Below, piece after piece: positions 48,167 to 57,906 of a stretch of DNA of 64,000 nt. The notes beneath the pieces are model-generated. The model was not told where the DNA came from and did no database searches. It saw nothing but the letters and a program-made list of their open reading frames with translations. Position 1 is the stretch's first letter, and the number at the start of each line of letters is the position of its first letter. The position numbers and the translations under genes were made by a program. Source of the DNA: an uncultured Opitutia bacterium (GTDB taxonomy: Bacteria > Verrucomicrobiota > Verrucomicrobiia > Opitutales > Opitutaceae); assembly GCA_903862955.1 (NCBI GenBank), contig CAIPAH010000016.1, positions 1-64,000 on the forward strand, given 5' to 3'.

Positions 48167-48510
48167 TTTTCCTAAGCGTTTGGAAGCTAACCGCCAAAGT
48201 AACCAGTGGTGGACCGGTGGCCACAGGCACCCATTTGGTTCCACCACGTGCAGGGTTGTCCGCCGGCGGGTGCAGCCATGAGGCAATGGCGCCGTTGGAG
48301 TTGGCTGCCATGGAGGTGCGATATTGACGGGGGTGTGCTAGATTGCGGGATGTTTCTTTCCGCGACGGTTGTCTTGCACCTTCGGAGTGCACCGGCTGGA
48401 ACAGAACCAGAATATTACTGGGCTAACTGCACAGGGCGGCGGATTTTAATTCCGCGCCTGAATCCGCGGGAAACGCAGGTGGATCGAAACGGGTGCCGGC
48501 TTCCTTCCCC
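48167..48510. other. Gene-free stretch after tRNA-Val
   Basis: I see no convincing gene here. Two TAACC motifs (48188-48192 and 48200-48204) resemble the GCAACC motifs near the recombinase but are degenerate. Minus-strand frames here only read through the tRNA. Confidence 0.5.
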
Positions 48511-48939
48511 ATGACCGAGGCAGAAGTCATTCAGTTGTTGCGCAAGCAACATGAGGAGTATTTCCCCAAGACCTGCGGGAATTGCGGCCGCCAATATGCG
48601 ACCCTTCGTGAATATGTACTGAGCACGAAGCGACTCTGGCCCGCCACCTCCTATGATGCAGAATTGCGCCATTTCAATGTAACGGCCGAACGTCAACTCG
48701 GTGGGATGGCCATGGCAAACTGCACCTGTGGTTCGACGCTGGCGCTTTCCACGAAGAATATGCCGAACGCACAGATGCTGGCACTGTTGGAGTGGGCTCA
48801 GGCTGAAATGAAACGGCGGGGCTTGGATCAAAACGAATTTTCGGATTACCTCAGAGACGAAATTCGCCAGCAAGTACTGGCTGAGCCAGCCGGGGGGAAC
48901 ACAAAATCATCGTTGGAAACGGGCAATCAGCCAACGTGA
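48511..48939 (+). CDS. Hypothetical protein with Cys-pair (zinc-ribbon-like) motifs
   Basis: 142 residues. KTCGNCGRQY and later ANCTCGSTLALST give two Cys pairs that could bind one zinc ion. The remainder is helical and charged (WAQAEMKRRGLDQNEFSDYL). I do not recognise the family. The base composition is lower in GC than neighbouring metabolic genes, as expected in an island. A GTG at 48493 is a possible longer start, but the ATG at 48511 seems better. Confidence 0.65.
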   Translation: MTEAEVIQLLRKQHEEYFPKTCGNCGRQYATLREYVLSTKRLWPATSYDAELRHFNVTAERQLGGMAMANCTCGSTLALSTKNMPNAQMLALLEWAQAEMKRRGLDQNEFSDYLRDEIRQQVLAEPAGGNTKSSLETGNQPT

Positions 48940-49117
48940 CAATGGCGAATTCCGAGAAATTCAACCCAACGACAACCGGGCTCCGTTTTTTGCCCGGTGG
49001 ACGCTAACGAAGGCGGCTGCGACCCGACGAGTACGGGTGGCGGCGTGGTAGTTTTTGACATGGGTTCGTAATGCCGGCCATTCCCTCGCGCGGCCGGAAG
49101 TGCTATGATGCCCGGTC

Positions 49118-50299
49118 ATGAACCTGAGCTCCGCCTTCACGGTCGATCCCGACGCTCCGGCGATCCGGCGGCACAACGCCCAGGTCAAAGCCGCCCAGGA
49201 AGCCTTCGACGCGGGCCGGCCGACGCGGGTGCTTTTCAAGTGCAGCGAGTGGGTTGGGCAGCATGGCTTTTACGCCGACGAGATCGGGCTCGATTACCGC
49301 GAGTATTACACCAACCCCGACCTGATGCTGCAGGTGCAACTGGAAGCCGCGCGGCGGCGGCGCGAAATCCCGGTGCACGACATGATCCTGGGCGCGCCCC
49401 CACGGGAAAGCTGGTCGACCGGCGTGGACCTCTGGCCGGCGGTCGCGCCGGGCGCATTCAATTGCGAGCTCATGTATCGGCGGGAAACGGTGATCGCCAA
49501 CCGCTCGCGGCACCTTTCGCGGGAAGAGTGCGATGCCCTGGTCATGCCGAGCATCGAGGACGGCGGCTTTGTCGGCACCATCCGCTGTTTCCACGAGTAT
49601 CTGGTCAACCAGTATCAGGACAAGCTGGTCTACCTCGGCAAACCCGTGGACCGGATCCAAAACGGGATGGGCACGAGCGGTTTCTTCAGCCTCGCGCTCG
49701 ACCTCCGGGGCGAGGAAATCATGTCGGACATGTATGAGGACGAGGCCTTCGCGCACCGGTTCCTGCGCAAGCTGGCCGACTGGAGCGACGCCCTCACGCG
49801 CCGCTGGGCCGCGCCGGCGGATCGCAACGCGCCGTTTCCGCTCACCGACCACGGCATCGACATGCTGTCACCAGCGATGTACGAGAAATTCATCCTCCCG
49901 ATCCTGCTGGAAAAGAACCGCGGCCGGACCGACGAGCCGCACCTCTTCCACCACTGCGGGCGCGGTCAGCAGCTGTTCCCGATCGTCAGCCGTCACTTCA
50001 AGCTGAAGACACTGCATGCCCTGACTTACCCCCTGCTGGACATCGAGCGCATCCGGCGCGAGGTCGGGCCCGACGTGCACCTCATTGTCCTCATCTCCGA
50101 CGGCATCCTCAACTTGGGCACCGCTGCCGACGTGCGCTCCGCGGTGAAATCGCTGCTTACCGACTCGCTCAAGCGGAGCGGGCCGCTCACGCTGATCTCC
50201 GGCGACCTGCTGCCCGGCACCAAGATGGACAACCTCCACGTCCTCTACGAATCCGTGAAGGAATTCGGTGCCATCGGCTCGTTTTCAGCCACGCCTTGA
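49118..50299 (+). CDS. Uroporphyrinogen decarboxylase-like protein (second of two)
   Basis: 393 residues of the UroD/MtaA-like fold. LFHHCGRGQQLFPIV keeps the HxC pair used by zinc-dependent methyltransferases, unlike the paralogue at 40023. ALDLRGEEIMSDMYEDEAFA and TDHGIDMLSPAMYEKFILP are typical. It is followed at once by a propeller-fold gene, so a role in processing a sugar-linked or secondary metabolite is possible. It has no HemE substrate motifs. Confidence 0.8.
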   Translation: MNLSSAFTVDPDAPAIRRHNAQVKAAQEAFDAGRPTRVLFKCSEWVGQHGFYADEIGLDYREYYTNPDLMLQVQLEAARRRREIPVHDMILGAPPRESWSTGVDLWPAVAPGAFNCELMYRRETVIANRSRHLSREECDALVMPSIEDGGFVGTIRCFHEYLVNQYQDKLVYLGKPVDRIQNGMGTSGFFSLALDLRGEEIMSDMYEDEAFAHRFLRKLADWSDALTRRWAAPADRNAPFPLTDHGIDMLSPAMYEKFILPILLEKNRGRTDEPHLFHHCGRGQQLFPIVSRHFKLKTLHALTYPLLDIERIRREVGPDVHLIVLISDGILNLGTAADVRSAVKSLLTDSLKRSGPLTLISGDLLPGTKMDNLHVLYESVKEFGAIGSFSATP

Positions 50300-50322
50300 T
50301 CAAGGCTTCGCGCATTGGACAC

Positions 50323-51438
50323 ATGAGCAAATTACAATGGGAAATCGGGAGTGCGGTTGAGACGGAGATCAATGCAATGAACGATGTCCACCCGGACTGT
50401 GTTCCCGCTCTCTGCCGGGATGGGGAGGGCAGCCTGTGGGCGATCGCGGGTCACTCGGGTTATGGAAAATTGGGCGTCTTCAAGGGCCGGAATGCCGACG
50501 ACCTCAGAAAGCTCTATGATGCCGAACTGCGTTTTCCAACCGGACCGGCCGGCACGGCCTTCGGCGGTCAAAAACATCTTTATCCGGACGGGCCGTTGCC
50601 GCGCGGCGAGGTCTGGGCGACCGGGCTTTGGATCGTGCCGGGGAACGCCACCAAGTATCCGGGCCGGTTTTACGCCCTGGTGCACAATGAAACCGGCTGG
50701 GGCGCTGGGTCCACGGGCTATACGGCCTTTGCCCAGGAGGACGGGGAACCCGATTTCCGGCACATCGGCCTGATGTCGTCCGACGACCGGGGAAGGACTT
50801 GGGACTTTCACGGCTGGGTCATCACCGCAGCCGAGCCGTGTTACACCGAGCGTTACCGACCGGACGGTCTTGGCACCGGCGGGCAAAAAACGGGTATCAT
50901 CAATCTGGGAGCCGGGGATTTATCGGTTTTCTTCCATCCCGGCGACCAGACGCTCTACTGCTTCTATTCCATGATTTGGTATAACATGGACGACCGCAGC
51001 GTGGTGGCGGATCGGGTATTTGTCGCCCGGGCCAAGATGCAGAAAACCGGCGAGCTGGCCGCGTTTGAAAAATATCACCAGGGCAGCTTTGGCCCACCGG
51101 GGAACGGCGGAGCCGAAACGGCGATCATGACCGGCGGAGCGGAACCGTGCGTGGCCTATCACCAGCCCCTCGGCCGTTACCTCATGACGACTTATAATCG
51201 CGCATACTGGGGCAAAGGCCCAACCCTGCAGGTCTGCTGCAGCGACAATCTGACGGACTGGATGGAGCCGGTCCGCGTCGTGAAAACGCACAGCGAATTG
51301 AGCATGCCCTATTACGCTCTTTGTGGCCGCGAGCTCAAACAGCCGCATAATTTCCTAGGAGAGAAATTCGACTTACTGGTGTGTTCGAACAACACCGACA
51401 TCCGCCGGCATAGCGTGAAAACCAGATTGGATAAGTGA
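50323..51438 (+). CDS. Beta-propeller protein, sialidase/GH43-like
   Basis: 371 residues. A repeated blade pattern is seen: SSDDRGRTWDFHGWV (an Asp-box-like turn), DLSVFFHPGDQTLYCFYSM, EPCVAYHQPLGRYLMTTYN and CSDNLTDWMEPVRV. This suits a five-bladed propeller of sialidase or GH43-like glycosidases. There is no signal peptide. The frame could start at TTG 50296, overlapping the upstream stop; the ATG at 50323 is preferred. Catalytic activity is not certain. Confidence 0.65.
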   Translation: MSKLQWEIGSAVETEINAMNDVHPDCVPALCRDGEGSLWAIAGHSGYGKLGVFKGRNADDLRKLYDAELRFPTGPAGTAFGGQKHLYPDGPLPRGEVWATGLWIVPGNATKYPGRFYALVHNETGWGAGSTGYTAFAQEDGEPDFRHIGLMSSDDRGRTWDFHGWVITAAEPCYTERYRPDGLGTGGQKTGIINLGAGDLSVFFHPGDQTLYCFYSMIWYNMDDRSVVADRVFVARAKMQKTGELAAFEKYHQGSFGPPGNGGAETAIMTGGAEPCVAYHQPLGRYLMTTYNRAYWGKGPTLQVCCSDNLTDWMEPVRVVKTHSELSMPYYALCGRELKQPHNFLGEKFDLLVCSNNTDIRRHSVKTRLDK

Positions 51439-51512
51439 AAGGCGGCGACCCGCCCGAAGGGAAACCGCCTGCGCAGGCCAATGCGGCGCCACGCGAGGCG
51501 ATCGCAGACGGA

Positions 51513-51974
51513 TCAGGGGCGGACCAGCTGAAGTTTTAGAAACGGGTAGGGATAGTCGAAGGTGCCGTCGGACGCGAACGCGCTGCCCTGAAGTTCGTTG
51601 CCGACCAAGTTCAGCGGGACGCTGATGGCGTGGGTTCCGTCCTCGGACTGGGAGGAAACCCGGCCGGTCATTTTTCCGCGGATGATGTAGTCGGTTTTGA
51701 TATGCAGCAGACGCCCCAGCCAGCCGCGATTGGCTTCGAGCACGCATTCGCTCAATTCGGCTCCCCCGATATGGCCGGTGACGGTCCCCGTGTTGGAGAT
51801 CGTCAGGTCAGTCTCCACGTAGTGCGGGACGCCCTGGGCCGTCGCGCCTTCCTCCTGGCGCAACCCAAAGAACCGGTCATTTCCATGCCATCGTCCCGCC
51901 AGTGGCGTATCCGCCAGTGCCAGTGTCGCCGTCGCCAGCAGCACGGCTGCGCTGATGAGCAGAGTCGTTTTCAT
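51513..51974 (-). CDS. Hypothetical secreted protein
   Basis: 153 residues with a signal peptide (MKTTLLISAAVLLATATLALA). The mature part is rich in beta strands (LTISNTGTVTGHIGGAELSE; GKMTGRVSSQSEDGTHAISV), suggesting a small beta-barrel or sandwich. I recognise no family. It points toward the propeller gene (convergent, 74 bases apart). Confidence 0.65.
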   Translation of the reverse strand: MKTTLLISAAVLLATATLALADTPLAGRWHGNDRFFGLRQEEGATAQGVPHYVETDLTISNTGTVTGHIGGAELSECVLEANRGWLGRLLHIKTDYIIRGKMTGRVSSQSEDGTHAISVPLNLVGNELQGSAFASDGTFDYPYPFLKLQLVRP

Positions 51975-52217
51975 CAATGCCTCCTTGGTTGGAAAGTATA
52001 CCACTGCGGAAGCGGAAGTCGCATCTATTTTTCAAGATGCACCGGTCAGGTCGCGGGGAAATCCCGGTTCACCCGCGAGACCGCAAATTATCCGGCTGCG
52101 AACCGCGGCTGGGGCGCGCACTTGCGCTTGGGCGTCGGATGCGGCGGGTGTAGGGCGCGGGATCAGGCCGGCTGCCAATTCAGTTGCGGCTCGCCCGCGG
52201 GCGCGTTGCAGTGAGGC

Positions 52218-53729
52218 GTGCAGCGAGACAAGCCGAAGGCGAGTTGGCGCGATATCTGGGGCTATGCGATGGGCGAGGGCGCCTCATCGCTGACCATGAA
52301 CGGCATCGCGGGTTTCGCGATGCTCTACTACACCCAGGCCCTTGGCCTGCCCTTTGCCCAGGCGGGCATCGCGTTTTCGGTGGCGAGTTTCTGGGATGCG
52401 ATCGTCGACCCGGCCATCGGGCACCTGAGCGACAACACGCACACGCGCTGGGGCCGGCGGCAGCCCTACATCCTCATCGGCGGCATCCTGCTGGCCGTGA
52501 CGTTCTACTACCTCTGGGCGGTGCCGGCCTTCATCAGCCAGCACGGGCTGCTCTTCGTCTACGCGCTCACGATCAACCTCCTGATTCGCACGTCCTTCGC
52601 GCTGTTCAGCGTGCCGTATGTCGCGCTGGGCTACGAGATCTGCACCGACTACCACCAGCGTTCGCAGCTCCAGGGCGCGCGCGTCGCGTTCAACATGCTC
52701 GCCAACCTCGGGGGCCCGGCGCTGGCGTGGTCGCTGTTCTTTCCGGATTCGAAGGTGGCGGGGGCGCCGGAGGCGACGAGCGTGGTGTCGAATTTCCTCC
52801 ACATGGGTCTCGCGTTCGCCATCGCCACGGTCCTCTTCACGCTGGTGGTGGTGCTGACGACGCGGCACCACATCACGGACACGCGCGGCGTTGTCACCGG
52901 CACGGGCAACAGCTTCGGCGCGTTCCTCGGCGACTTCCGCCAGATCATCGGCGACCGCTTTCTCCAGCCCATCGTGATCTTCGTGTGCATCGGGCTGGTC
53001 GGCGCGGTGTTCGTGGCGACGCTGCAGATGTATCTCTACGTCTATTTCATGCACCTGACGGCGCTGCAGAAGACGATCATCCATGGCGGCGGCATGATCC
53101 TCTGCGGGTCGGGCGCGCTCGTCGGCGTGAAGCTCGAACGCAAGTTCGACAAGAAACATGCGGTCTGCATCGGCGCCGGCATCGCCGCGGTGGCCGACTT
53201 GACCGCCGGCGTGGTTTTCCTCACCGGCCTGTTGAAACCCGCCAGCGCGTGGGTGATTGCCGGGCATAGCCTGCCGATCGGCGTGATCGTGTTCGGGGGC
53301 TGCGACATGCTCAACTGGTTCGGCATCGGCCTGTATTCGTCCCTCGCCAACTCGATGATCGCCGACGTCGCCGAGGTGAACGAATTGGAGTCGGGCGTGC
53401 GCAAGGACGGCGGCTACGCGGCGATCTTCGCCTTCCTGACCAAGCTCGTGCTGTCGGTGGCCGTGTTCATCGCGAGCGCGTGCCTGGCGTGGGTCGGCTT
53501 CGTCAACGGCAGCGACCATCAAACCCCGACGGCGCTCCGCTGGCTGGTGCTGCTGACTTTCGGCCTCGGGTCGCTGTTTGCGGCGTTGGTGATCCCCATC
53601 GCCCTGCGTTACCCCATCACGCGCGACTTCATGACCAATGTGAAAGCGGCGCTCGCGGCCCGTCATGGCCATGAAAAGGCCGATGCGTCGCCGAAACTGA
53701 TGCCCGTTCCCGGTCCGGTTGAGGCCTAG
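52218..53729 (+). CDS. GPH-family sugar:cation symporter (MelB-like MFS)
   Basis: 503 residues starting at GTG, with 12 hydrophobic segments. SVASFWDAIVDPAIGHLSDN is the classic GPH motif with the cation-binding Asp, followed by TRWGRRQPYILIG. Members import glycosides, pentosides or hexuronides with Na+ or H+. DVAEVNELESGVRKDGGYA near residue 390 is also conserved in the family. The substrate is unknown. Confidence 0.9.
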   Translation: MQRDKPKASWRDIWGYAMGEGASSLTMNGIAGFAMLYYTQALGLPFAQAGIAFSVASFWDAIVDPAIGHLSDNTHTRWGRRQPYILIGGILLAVTFYYLWAVPAFISQHGLLFVYALTINLLIRTSFALFSVPYVALGYEICTDYHQRSQLQGARVAFNMLANLGGPALAWSLFFPDSKVAGAPEATSVVSNFLHMGLAFAIATVLFTLVVVLTTRHHITDTRGVVTGTGNSFGAFLGDFRQIIGDRFLQPIVIFVCIGLVGAVFVATLQMYLYVYFMHLTALQKTIIHGGGMILCGSGALVGVKLERKFDKKHAVCIGAGIAAVADLTAGVVFLTGLLKPASAWVIAGHSLPIGVIVFGGCDMLNWFGIGLYSSLANSMIADVAEVNELESGVRKDGGYAAIFAFLTKLVLSVAVFIASACLAWVGFVNGSDHQTPTALRWLVLLTFGLGSLFAALVIPIALRYPITRDFMTNVKAALAARHGHEKADASPKLMPVPGPVEA

Positions 53730-53807
53730 CATGGCTTACCGCGGCGCCAGGTTTTTTCATCGATGAGGGCGTATCATTTGCAACTGGGCGGCGTCTCAGG
53801 CTGAATC

Positions 53808-55265
53808 ATGCCCCAACGTCCTGTCATGCCCCACGACCCGGAACCGGCGCACCTTCCCGCCTGCTGCGGCTTCTCGACCGACCCGCAGGATTACTTTCTC
53901 ACCCGCGGGCAGTTCCTGCGGCGTCTGGGCATGGGTTTCGGCGCGCTGAGCCTCGCCGGCTTCATTGATCCCCTGGGCTTGGACGCGGCCCCGGCCCCTG
54001 ACCTCGGCCCGGGCTCGCTGGCGCCCAAGTCGCCGCAGTTTCCGGGCAAGGCCAAGGCCGTCATCCACATCTTTGCGCAGGGCGCGCCGTCGCACGTCGA
54101 CACGTGGGACCCGAAGCCGCTGCTCACGCAGATGAACAACCGCAGCATCCTCGACGGCGGCATCGCGATGGGTTCGCCCTTCAAGTTCTCCCGCTACGGC
54201 CAGTCCGGGATCGAGGTCAGCAGCCTGTTCGCGAAAACCGCGCAGCACGTCGACGACATGGCGGTCATCCGGTCGATGTATACCGACATCCCGGCACACG
54301 AGGTGGCCACGGTGTTCATGAACACCGGCTCGATCCGCATTGCGAAGCCCAGCCTCGGCGCGTGGACCGTCTACGGCCTCGGCACGGTCAACCAGAACCT
54401 CCCGGGCTTCATCTCGCTGCGCAGCGGCCAGCTTCCGCCCGGCGGCGCGGCCAATTACGGCTCGGCGTTCCTGCCCGGCGTGTATCAGGGCACCAGCGTC
54501 AACACCCAGGCGAAGCAGGTGCAGCAGATGATCCAGAACATCCGCAATCCCTACGTCTCCAAGGCCGAGCAGCGCCGCCAGCTCAACTTCATCCACGAGC
54601 TCAACGAGCTCCACTCCCAGACCCTCCAGCGTGACGCCGCGCTCGAGGCGCGGCTGGAGAGCTATGAGATCGCCTTCCGCATGCAGGCCGAGGCGACGGA
54701 TGTGTTCGACATCAACAAGGAGACGCCCGAGGTGCGCGCCGCCTACGGCAATTCGCCGCAGGGGAAACAGCTCCTCATCGCACGGCGCCTCGTCGAGCGC
54801 GGCGTGCGCTTTGTGCAGGTCTGGCACGACGGCTGGGACCACCACCAGGACCTCGAGGAGCGCATCACGGCGAAGGCCGGGGAGATCGACCAGCCGCTCG
54901 CGGCGCTCATGGCCGACCTGAAGCAGCGCGGCCTGCTCGACTCGACGCTCGTCGTTTGGGGCGGCGAGTTCGGCCGCAAGCCGACCAAGGACAAGAACGG
55001 CGGGGAAAATCCCGGCCGCGATCACAACGCCAAGGCCTTCACCGTCTGGATGGCGGGCGGCGGCGTGAAGGGCGGCGTCGTCCACGGCGCGAGCGACGAG
55101 TTCGGCTCCGCGGCGATCAAGGACAAGGTGCACGTGCACGACCTGCACGCGACGATCCTGCAGTGCCTCGGCTTCGACCACACCAAGCTGACGTATCGCT
55201 TCAACGGCCGCGATTTCCGCCTGACCGACATCGCCGGCAATGTCGTGAAACCGATCCTGGCCTGA
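53808..55265 (+). CDS. DUF1501 family exported protein
   Basis: 485 residues. TRGQFLRRLGMGFGALSLAG near the N-terminus resembles a twin-arginine export signal. AKAVIHIFAQGAPSHVDTWDPK, GFISLRSGQLPPGG, LVVWGGEFGRKP and GRDHNAKAFTVWMAGGGVKGG are DUF1501 hallmarks; the fold is alkaline phosphatase/sulfatase-like. It is co-transcribed with the PSCyt1 gene, whose start lies 2 bases after its stop. Such pairs are frequent in Planctomycetes and Verrucomicrobia and are linked to polysaccharide use. Confidence 0.92.
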   Translation: MPQRPVMPHDPEPAHLPACCGFSTDPQDYFLTRGQFLRRLGMGFGALSLAGFIDPLGLDAAPAPDLGPGSLAPKSPQFPGKAKAVIHIFAQGAPSHVDTWDPKPLLTQMNNRSILDGGIAMGSPFKFSRYGQSGIEVSSLFAKTAQHVDDMAVIRSMYTDIPAHEVATVFMNTGSIRIAKPSLGAWTVYGLGTVNQNLPGFISLRSGQLPPGGAANYGSAFLPGVYQGTSVNTQAKQVQQMIQNIRNPYVSKAEQRRQLNFIHELNELHSQTLQRDAALEARLESYEIAFRMQAEATDVFDINKETPEVRAAYGNSPQGKQLLIARRLVERGVRFVQVWHDGWDHHQDLEERITAKAGEIDQPLAALMADLKQRGLLDSTLVVWGGEFGRKPTKDKNGGENPGRDHNAKAFTVWMAGGGVKGGVVHGASDEFGSAAIKDKVHVHDLHATILQCLGFDHTKLTYRFNGRDFRLTDIAGNVVKPILA

Positions 55266-55267
55266 AC

Positions 55268-57793
55268 ATGCACCACCGCCTCCTTGCCGGAATCTGCCTG
55301 CCCGCGCTGCTGCTGCCCGCGCTCCGCGCCGTCGAGCCGTCGGCGGTGATCTCCGCGACGGACCGGCATTTTTTTGAAACGCGGGTCGAGCCCGTCCTGT
55401 CCGAGTCCTGCTACAAGTGCCACAGCCACCAGGCCGACCGGATCAAGGGCAAGCTGATGCTCGATTCCCGCGAGGGCCTCCTGGTCGGTGGCAACACCGG
55501 CCCGGCCATCGTGCCGGGCAAGCCGGATGACAGCCTGCTGATCGAGGCGATCCGCTACGCCGACCAGGATCTGCAGATGCCGCCCCCCGACCACGGCGGC
55601 ATGCTCAGCCGCCAGCAGATCGCCGACCTCACCGAGTGGGTGCGCCGCGGCGCTCCCGACCCGCGCGTGCCCGCGATGACCGCTGGCGGGAAAGCCTACG
55701 GCGGCGCCGGCAAGGCCCACTGGGCGTTTCAGCCCGTGGTGAAACCCGCGGTGCCCGCCGTCGCGGATCATTCGTGGGGCCAGTCGCCCGTGGATGACTT
55801 CATCCTCGCGCGCCTCGAAGCCGAGAGCCTGCACCCCAATCCCACCGCCGACAAACGCACGCTGCTCCGGCGCGTCACCTTTGACCTCATCGGCCTGCCG
55901 CCCACCGAGGCGGAGATCCAGGCGTTCATCGCCGACCCGTCGCCCGACGCTTACGCCAAGGTGGTCGACCGCCTGCTGGCGTCCCCGCACTACGGCGAGC
56001 GTTGGGCGCGCTACTGGCTCGATGTGACGCGTTACTCCGACACGAAGGGCGACGCGCCCAAGCGCAACGACCCGCGCTACCCGTATGCGTGGACCTACCG
56101 CGACTACGTCGTCAACGCCTTCAACGCCGACAAGCCCTACAACCAGTTCATCGTCGAGCAGCTCGCCGCGGACCGCGTGCTGGCCGACGCCAAGAAGGCG
56201 AAGACGCAAACCCCGGAACAGGCCAATGACCGCAGCACGCTCGCCGCGCTCGGCTTCCTGACGCTGGGCAACCAGTTTGACGGCCGCCGCGACGACGTGA
56301 TTGCGGACCAGATTGACGTCACCACGAAGGCGTTCCTCGGCCTCACCGTCGCCTGCGCCCGGTGCCACGACCACAAGTTCGATCCGATTCCCACGAAGGA
56401 CTATTATTCGCTCTACGGGGTGTTTGCCAACACGGCAGAGCCCACGCGCGTCAGCCAGGAACCCACACTGCTCGCGAAGATTCCAAAGACGCCCGAATTG
56501 ATCGACTACCTAGCCAAGGTCGCGGAGCTGGATAAGAAGGAGGCCGACCTCCAGCGGCAATTCGTGGAATTCCGCCGCTCGCGCCAGCGCGACCCGGACA
56601 AGCGCCGCGAGCTCATCCGGGCCGAGGCCCTGGTGGAGCGCGAATACGGCGACCTGGAAATCAACCACCCCGGCGCACCGGCCCGCGCCAACGTGGTCGC
56701 CGACGTGTTGGACCCGCAGGACTACCATGTGCTGGTCCACGGCGAGGTGGGGAACAAGGGCGACGAGGTGCCGCGGCGGTTTCTCGAGGTGCTGTCCCCC
56801 GACCCGAAGCACCGCCCCACGTGGAGCAAAGGTTCCGGCCGCCTCGACCTGGCGCATGCGATTGCCGACCCGCGGAACCCGCTGACGGCCCGCGTGCTCG
56901 TGAACCGGATCTGGCAGCAGCATTTTGGCAACGGCTTCGTCAACACGCCCGACGACCTCGGCAACATGTGCTCGGCCCCGGTGAACCCGGAACTGCTCGA
57001 CTGGCTCGCGGCCGGTTTCGTCGAGCACGGCTGGTCGGTCAAATGGCTGCAGCGCACCATCGTGCTGACGAGCGCCTACCAGCAGAGCGGGGCGCCCAAC
57101 GAGGCGGCCGCGGCGGTCGATCCCGAGAACCGCCTGCTCTGGCGCGCCGGGCTTCATCGCCTGGACTTCGAGGAGCTCTACGACTCGCTCCTGGCGATCG
57201 CGGGGACGCTGGATCCCACGCTCGGCGGCCGGCCCATCACGCCCGCCAGCGACTCGTTCGGCACGCGCCGCTCGATCTACACCTACGTCGACCGCCGCAA
57301 TCCGCCCGAGCTGTTCACGCAGTTCGACTTTCCCAACCCCAACACCCCGACCGGCAAGCGCTACGGCACCACCGTGCCGCAGCAGGCGCTCTTCCTGATG
57401 AACAGCCCGCTCGTGATCGAGACCGCGCGCAAGCTCACGCACCGGGCGGAGTTTGCCGCGCTGACGACGGACGAGGACCGCGTGGCCTCACTCTACCTCG
57501 CCATCTTCCAGCGCCCACCGACCGCGCAGGAGATCAAGCTGGGGGTGAGCTACGTCCGGAAAAATCCCGCCGGCGAAGCTCTCGACCTGCCCGATACGCC
57601 GGCGTCCAAGAGCTACCGCGAGAAACAGCAGGAGCAGCGCCGCGCCCAGCGGGCCGCGGCCAACCCCAAGGCGAAGTATGCCGCCGACGCGCGCCCGGTG
57701 GGTGCGAACATCCAATATGGCGGCCCCGAGGACGCGTGGACGAAACTCGCCCACGCGCTCTTCCAGACCAACGAGGCGACGTTCATCAACTAG
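55268..57793 (+). CDS. PSCyt1-DUF1549-DUF1553 protein (cytochrome-like)
   Basis: 841 residues with a signal peptide (MHHRLLAGICLPALLLPALRA). SESCYKCHSHQADR is a CxxCH haem-binding site in the PSCyt1 domain; DUF1549 follows (RVTFDLIGLPPTEAEIQAF ... GERWARYWLDVTRYSDT) and then DUF1553 (NPLTARVLVNRIWQQHFGNG ... RRSIYTYVDRRNPPELF). It is the partner of DUF1501, but the gene order is the reverse of the usual one. The decayed tRNA-Val copy begins 3 bases after the stop codon. Confidence 0.93.
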   Translation: MHHRLLAGICLPALLLPALRAVEPSAVISATDRHFFETRVEPVLSESCYKCHSHQADRIKGKLMLDSREGLLVGGNTGPAIVPGKPDDSLLIEAIRYADQDLQMPPPDHGGMLSRQQIADLTEWVRRGAPDPRVPAMTAGGKAYGGAGKAHWAFQPVVKPAVPAVADHSWGQSPVDDFILARLEAESLHPNPTADKRTLLRRVTFDLIGLPPTEAEIQAFIADPSPDAYAKVVDRLLASPHYGERWARYWLDVTRYSDTKGDAPKRNDPRYPYAWTYRDYVVNAFNADKPYNQFIVEQLAADRVLADAKKAKTQTPEQANDRSTLAALGFLTLGNQFDGRRDDVIADQIDVTTKAFLGLTVACARCHDHKFDPIPTKDYYSLYGVFANTAEPTRVSQEPTLLAKIPKTPELIDYLAKVAELDKKEADLQRQFVEFRRSRQRDPDKRRELIRAEALVEREYGDLEINHPGAPARANVVADVLDPQDYHVLVHGEVGNKGDEVPRRFLEVLSPDPKHRPTWSKGSGRLDLAHAIADPRNPLTARVLVNRIWQQHFGNGFVNTPDDLGNMCSAPVNPELLDWLAAGFVEHGWSVKWLQRTIVLTSAYQQSGAPNEAAAAVDPENRLLWRAGLHRLDFEELYDSLLAIAGTLDPTLGGRPITPASDSFGTRRSIYTYVDRRNPPELFTQFDFPNPNTPTGKRYGTTVPQQALFLMNSPLVIETARKLTHRAEFAALTTDEDRVASLYLAIFQRPPTAQEIKLGVSYVRKNPAGEALDLPDTPASKSYREKQQEQRRAQRAAANPKAKYAADARPVGANIQYGGPEDAWTKLAHALFQTNEATFIN

Positions 57794-57795
57794 AG

Positions 57796-57872
57796 CGACT
57801 CGAAACTCAGAGGGTTAGGGCAGTTGTTTCACCCGCCCGGGGTCACAGGTTCGAGTCCTGTAGCGTCCACCA
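57796..57872 (+). pseudogene. Decayed tRNA-Val copy (att-type site A)
   Basis: It aligns without gaps with the intact tRNA at 48090-48166. The last 36 bases of the duplicated block (57838-57873) are identical. The D-arm and anticodon arm (CTCAG..GGTTAG.GCA..TG.TTCAC.CGC) are recognisable but mutated, and the 5' acceptor strand no longer pairs. This is the form of an old attachment site beside an integrase gene. Confidence 0.85.
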
Positions 57873-57906
57873 TCTCCCCTCGTGGGGCCCTCCCTAGAGT
57901 GATACT

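Noticed and set aside
48123-48392. Minus-strand frame ending in DATGLEPVTPCV
   Set aside because: This is the well-known false protein made by reading antisense through a tRNA gene; here it crosses tRNA-Val.
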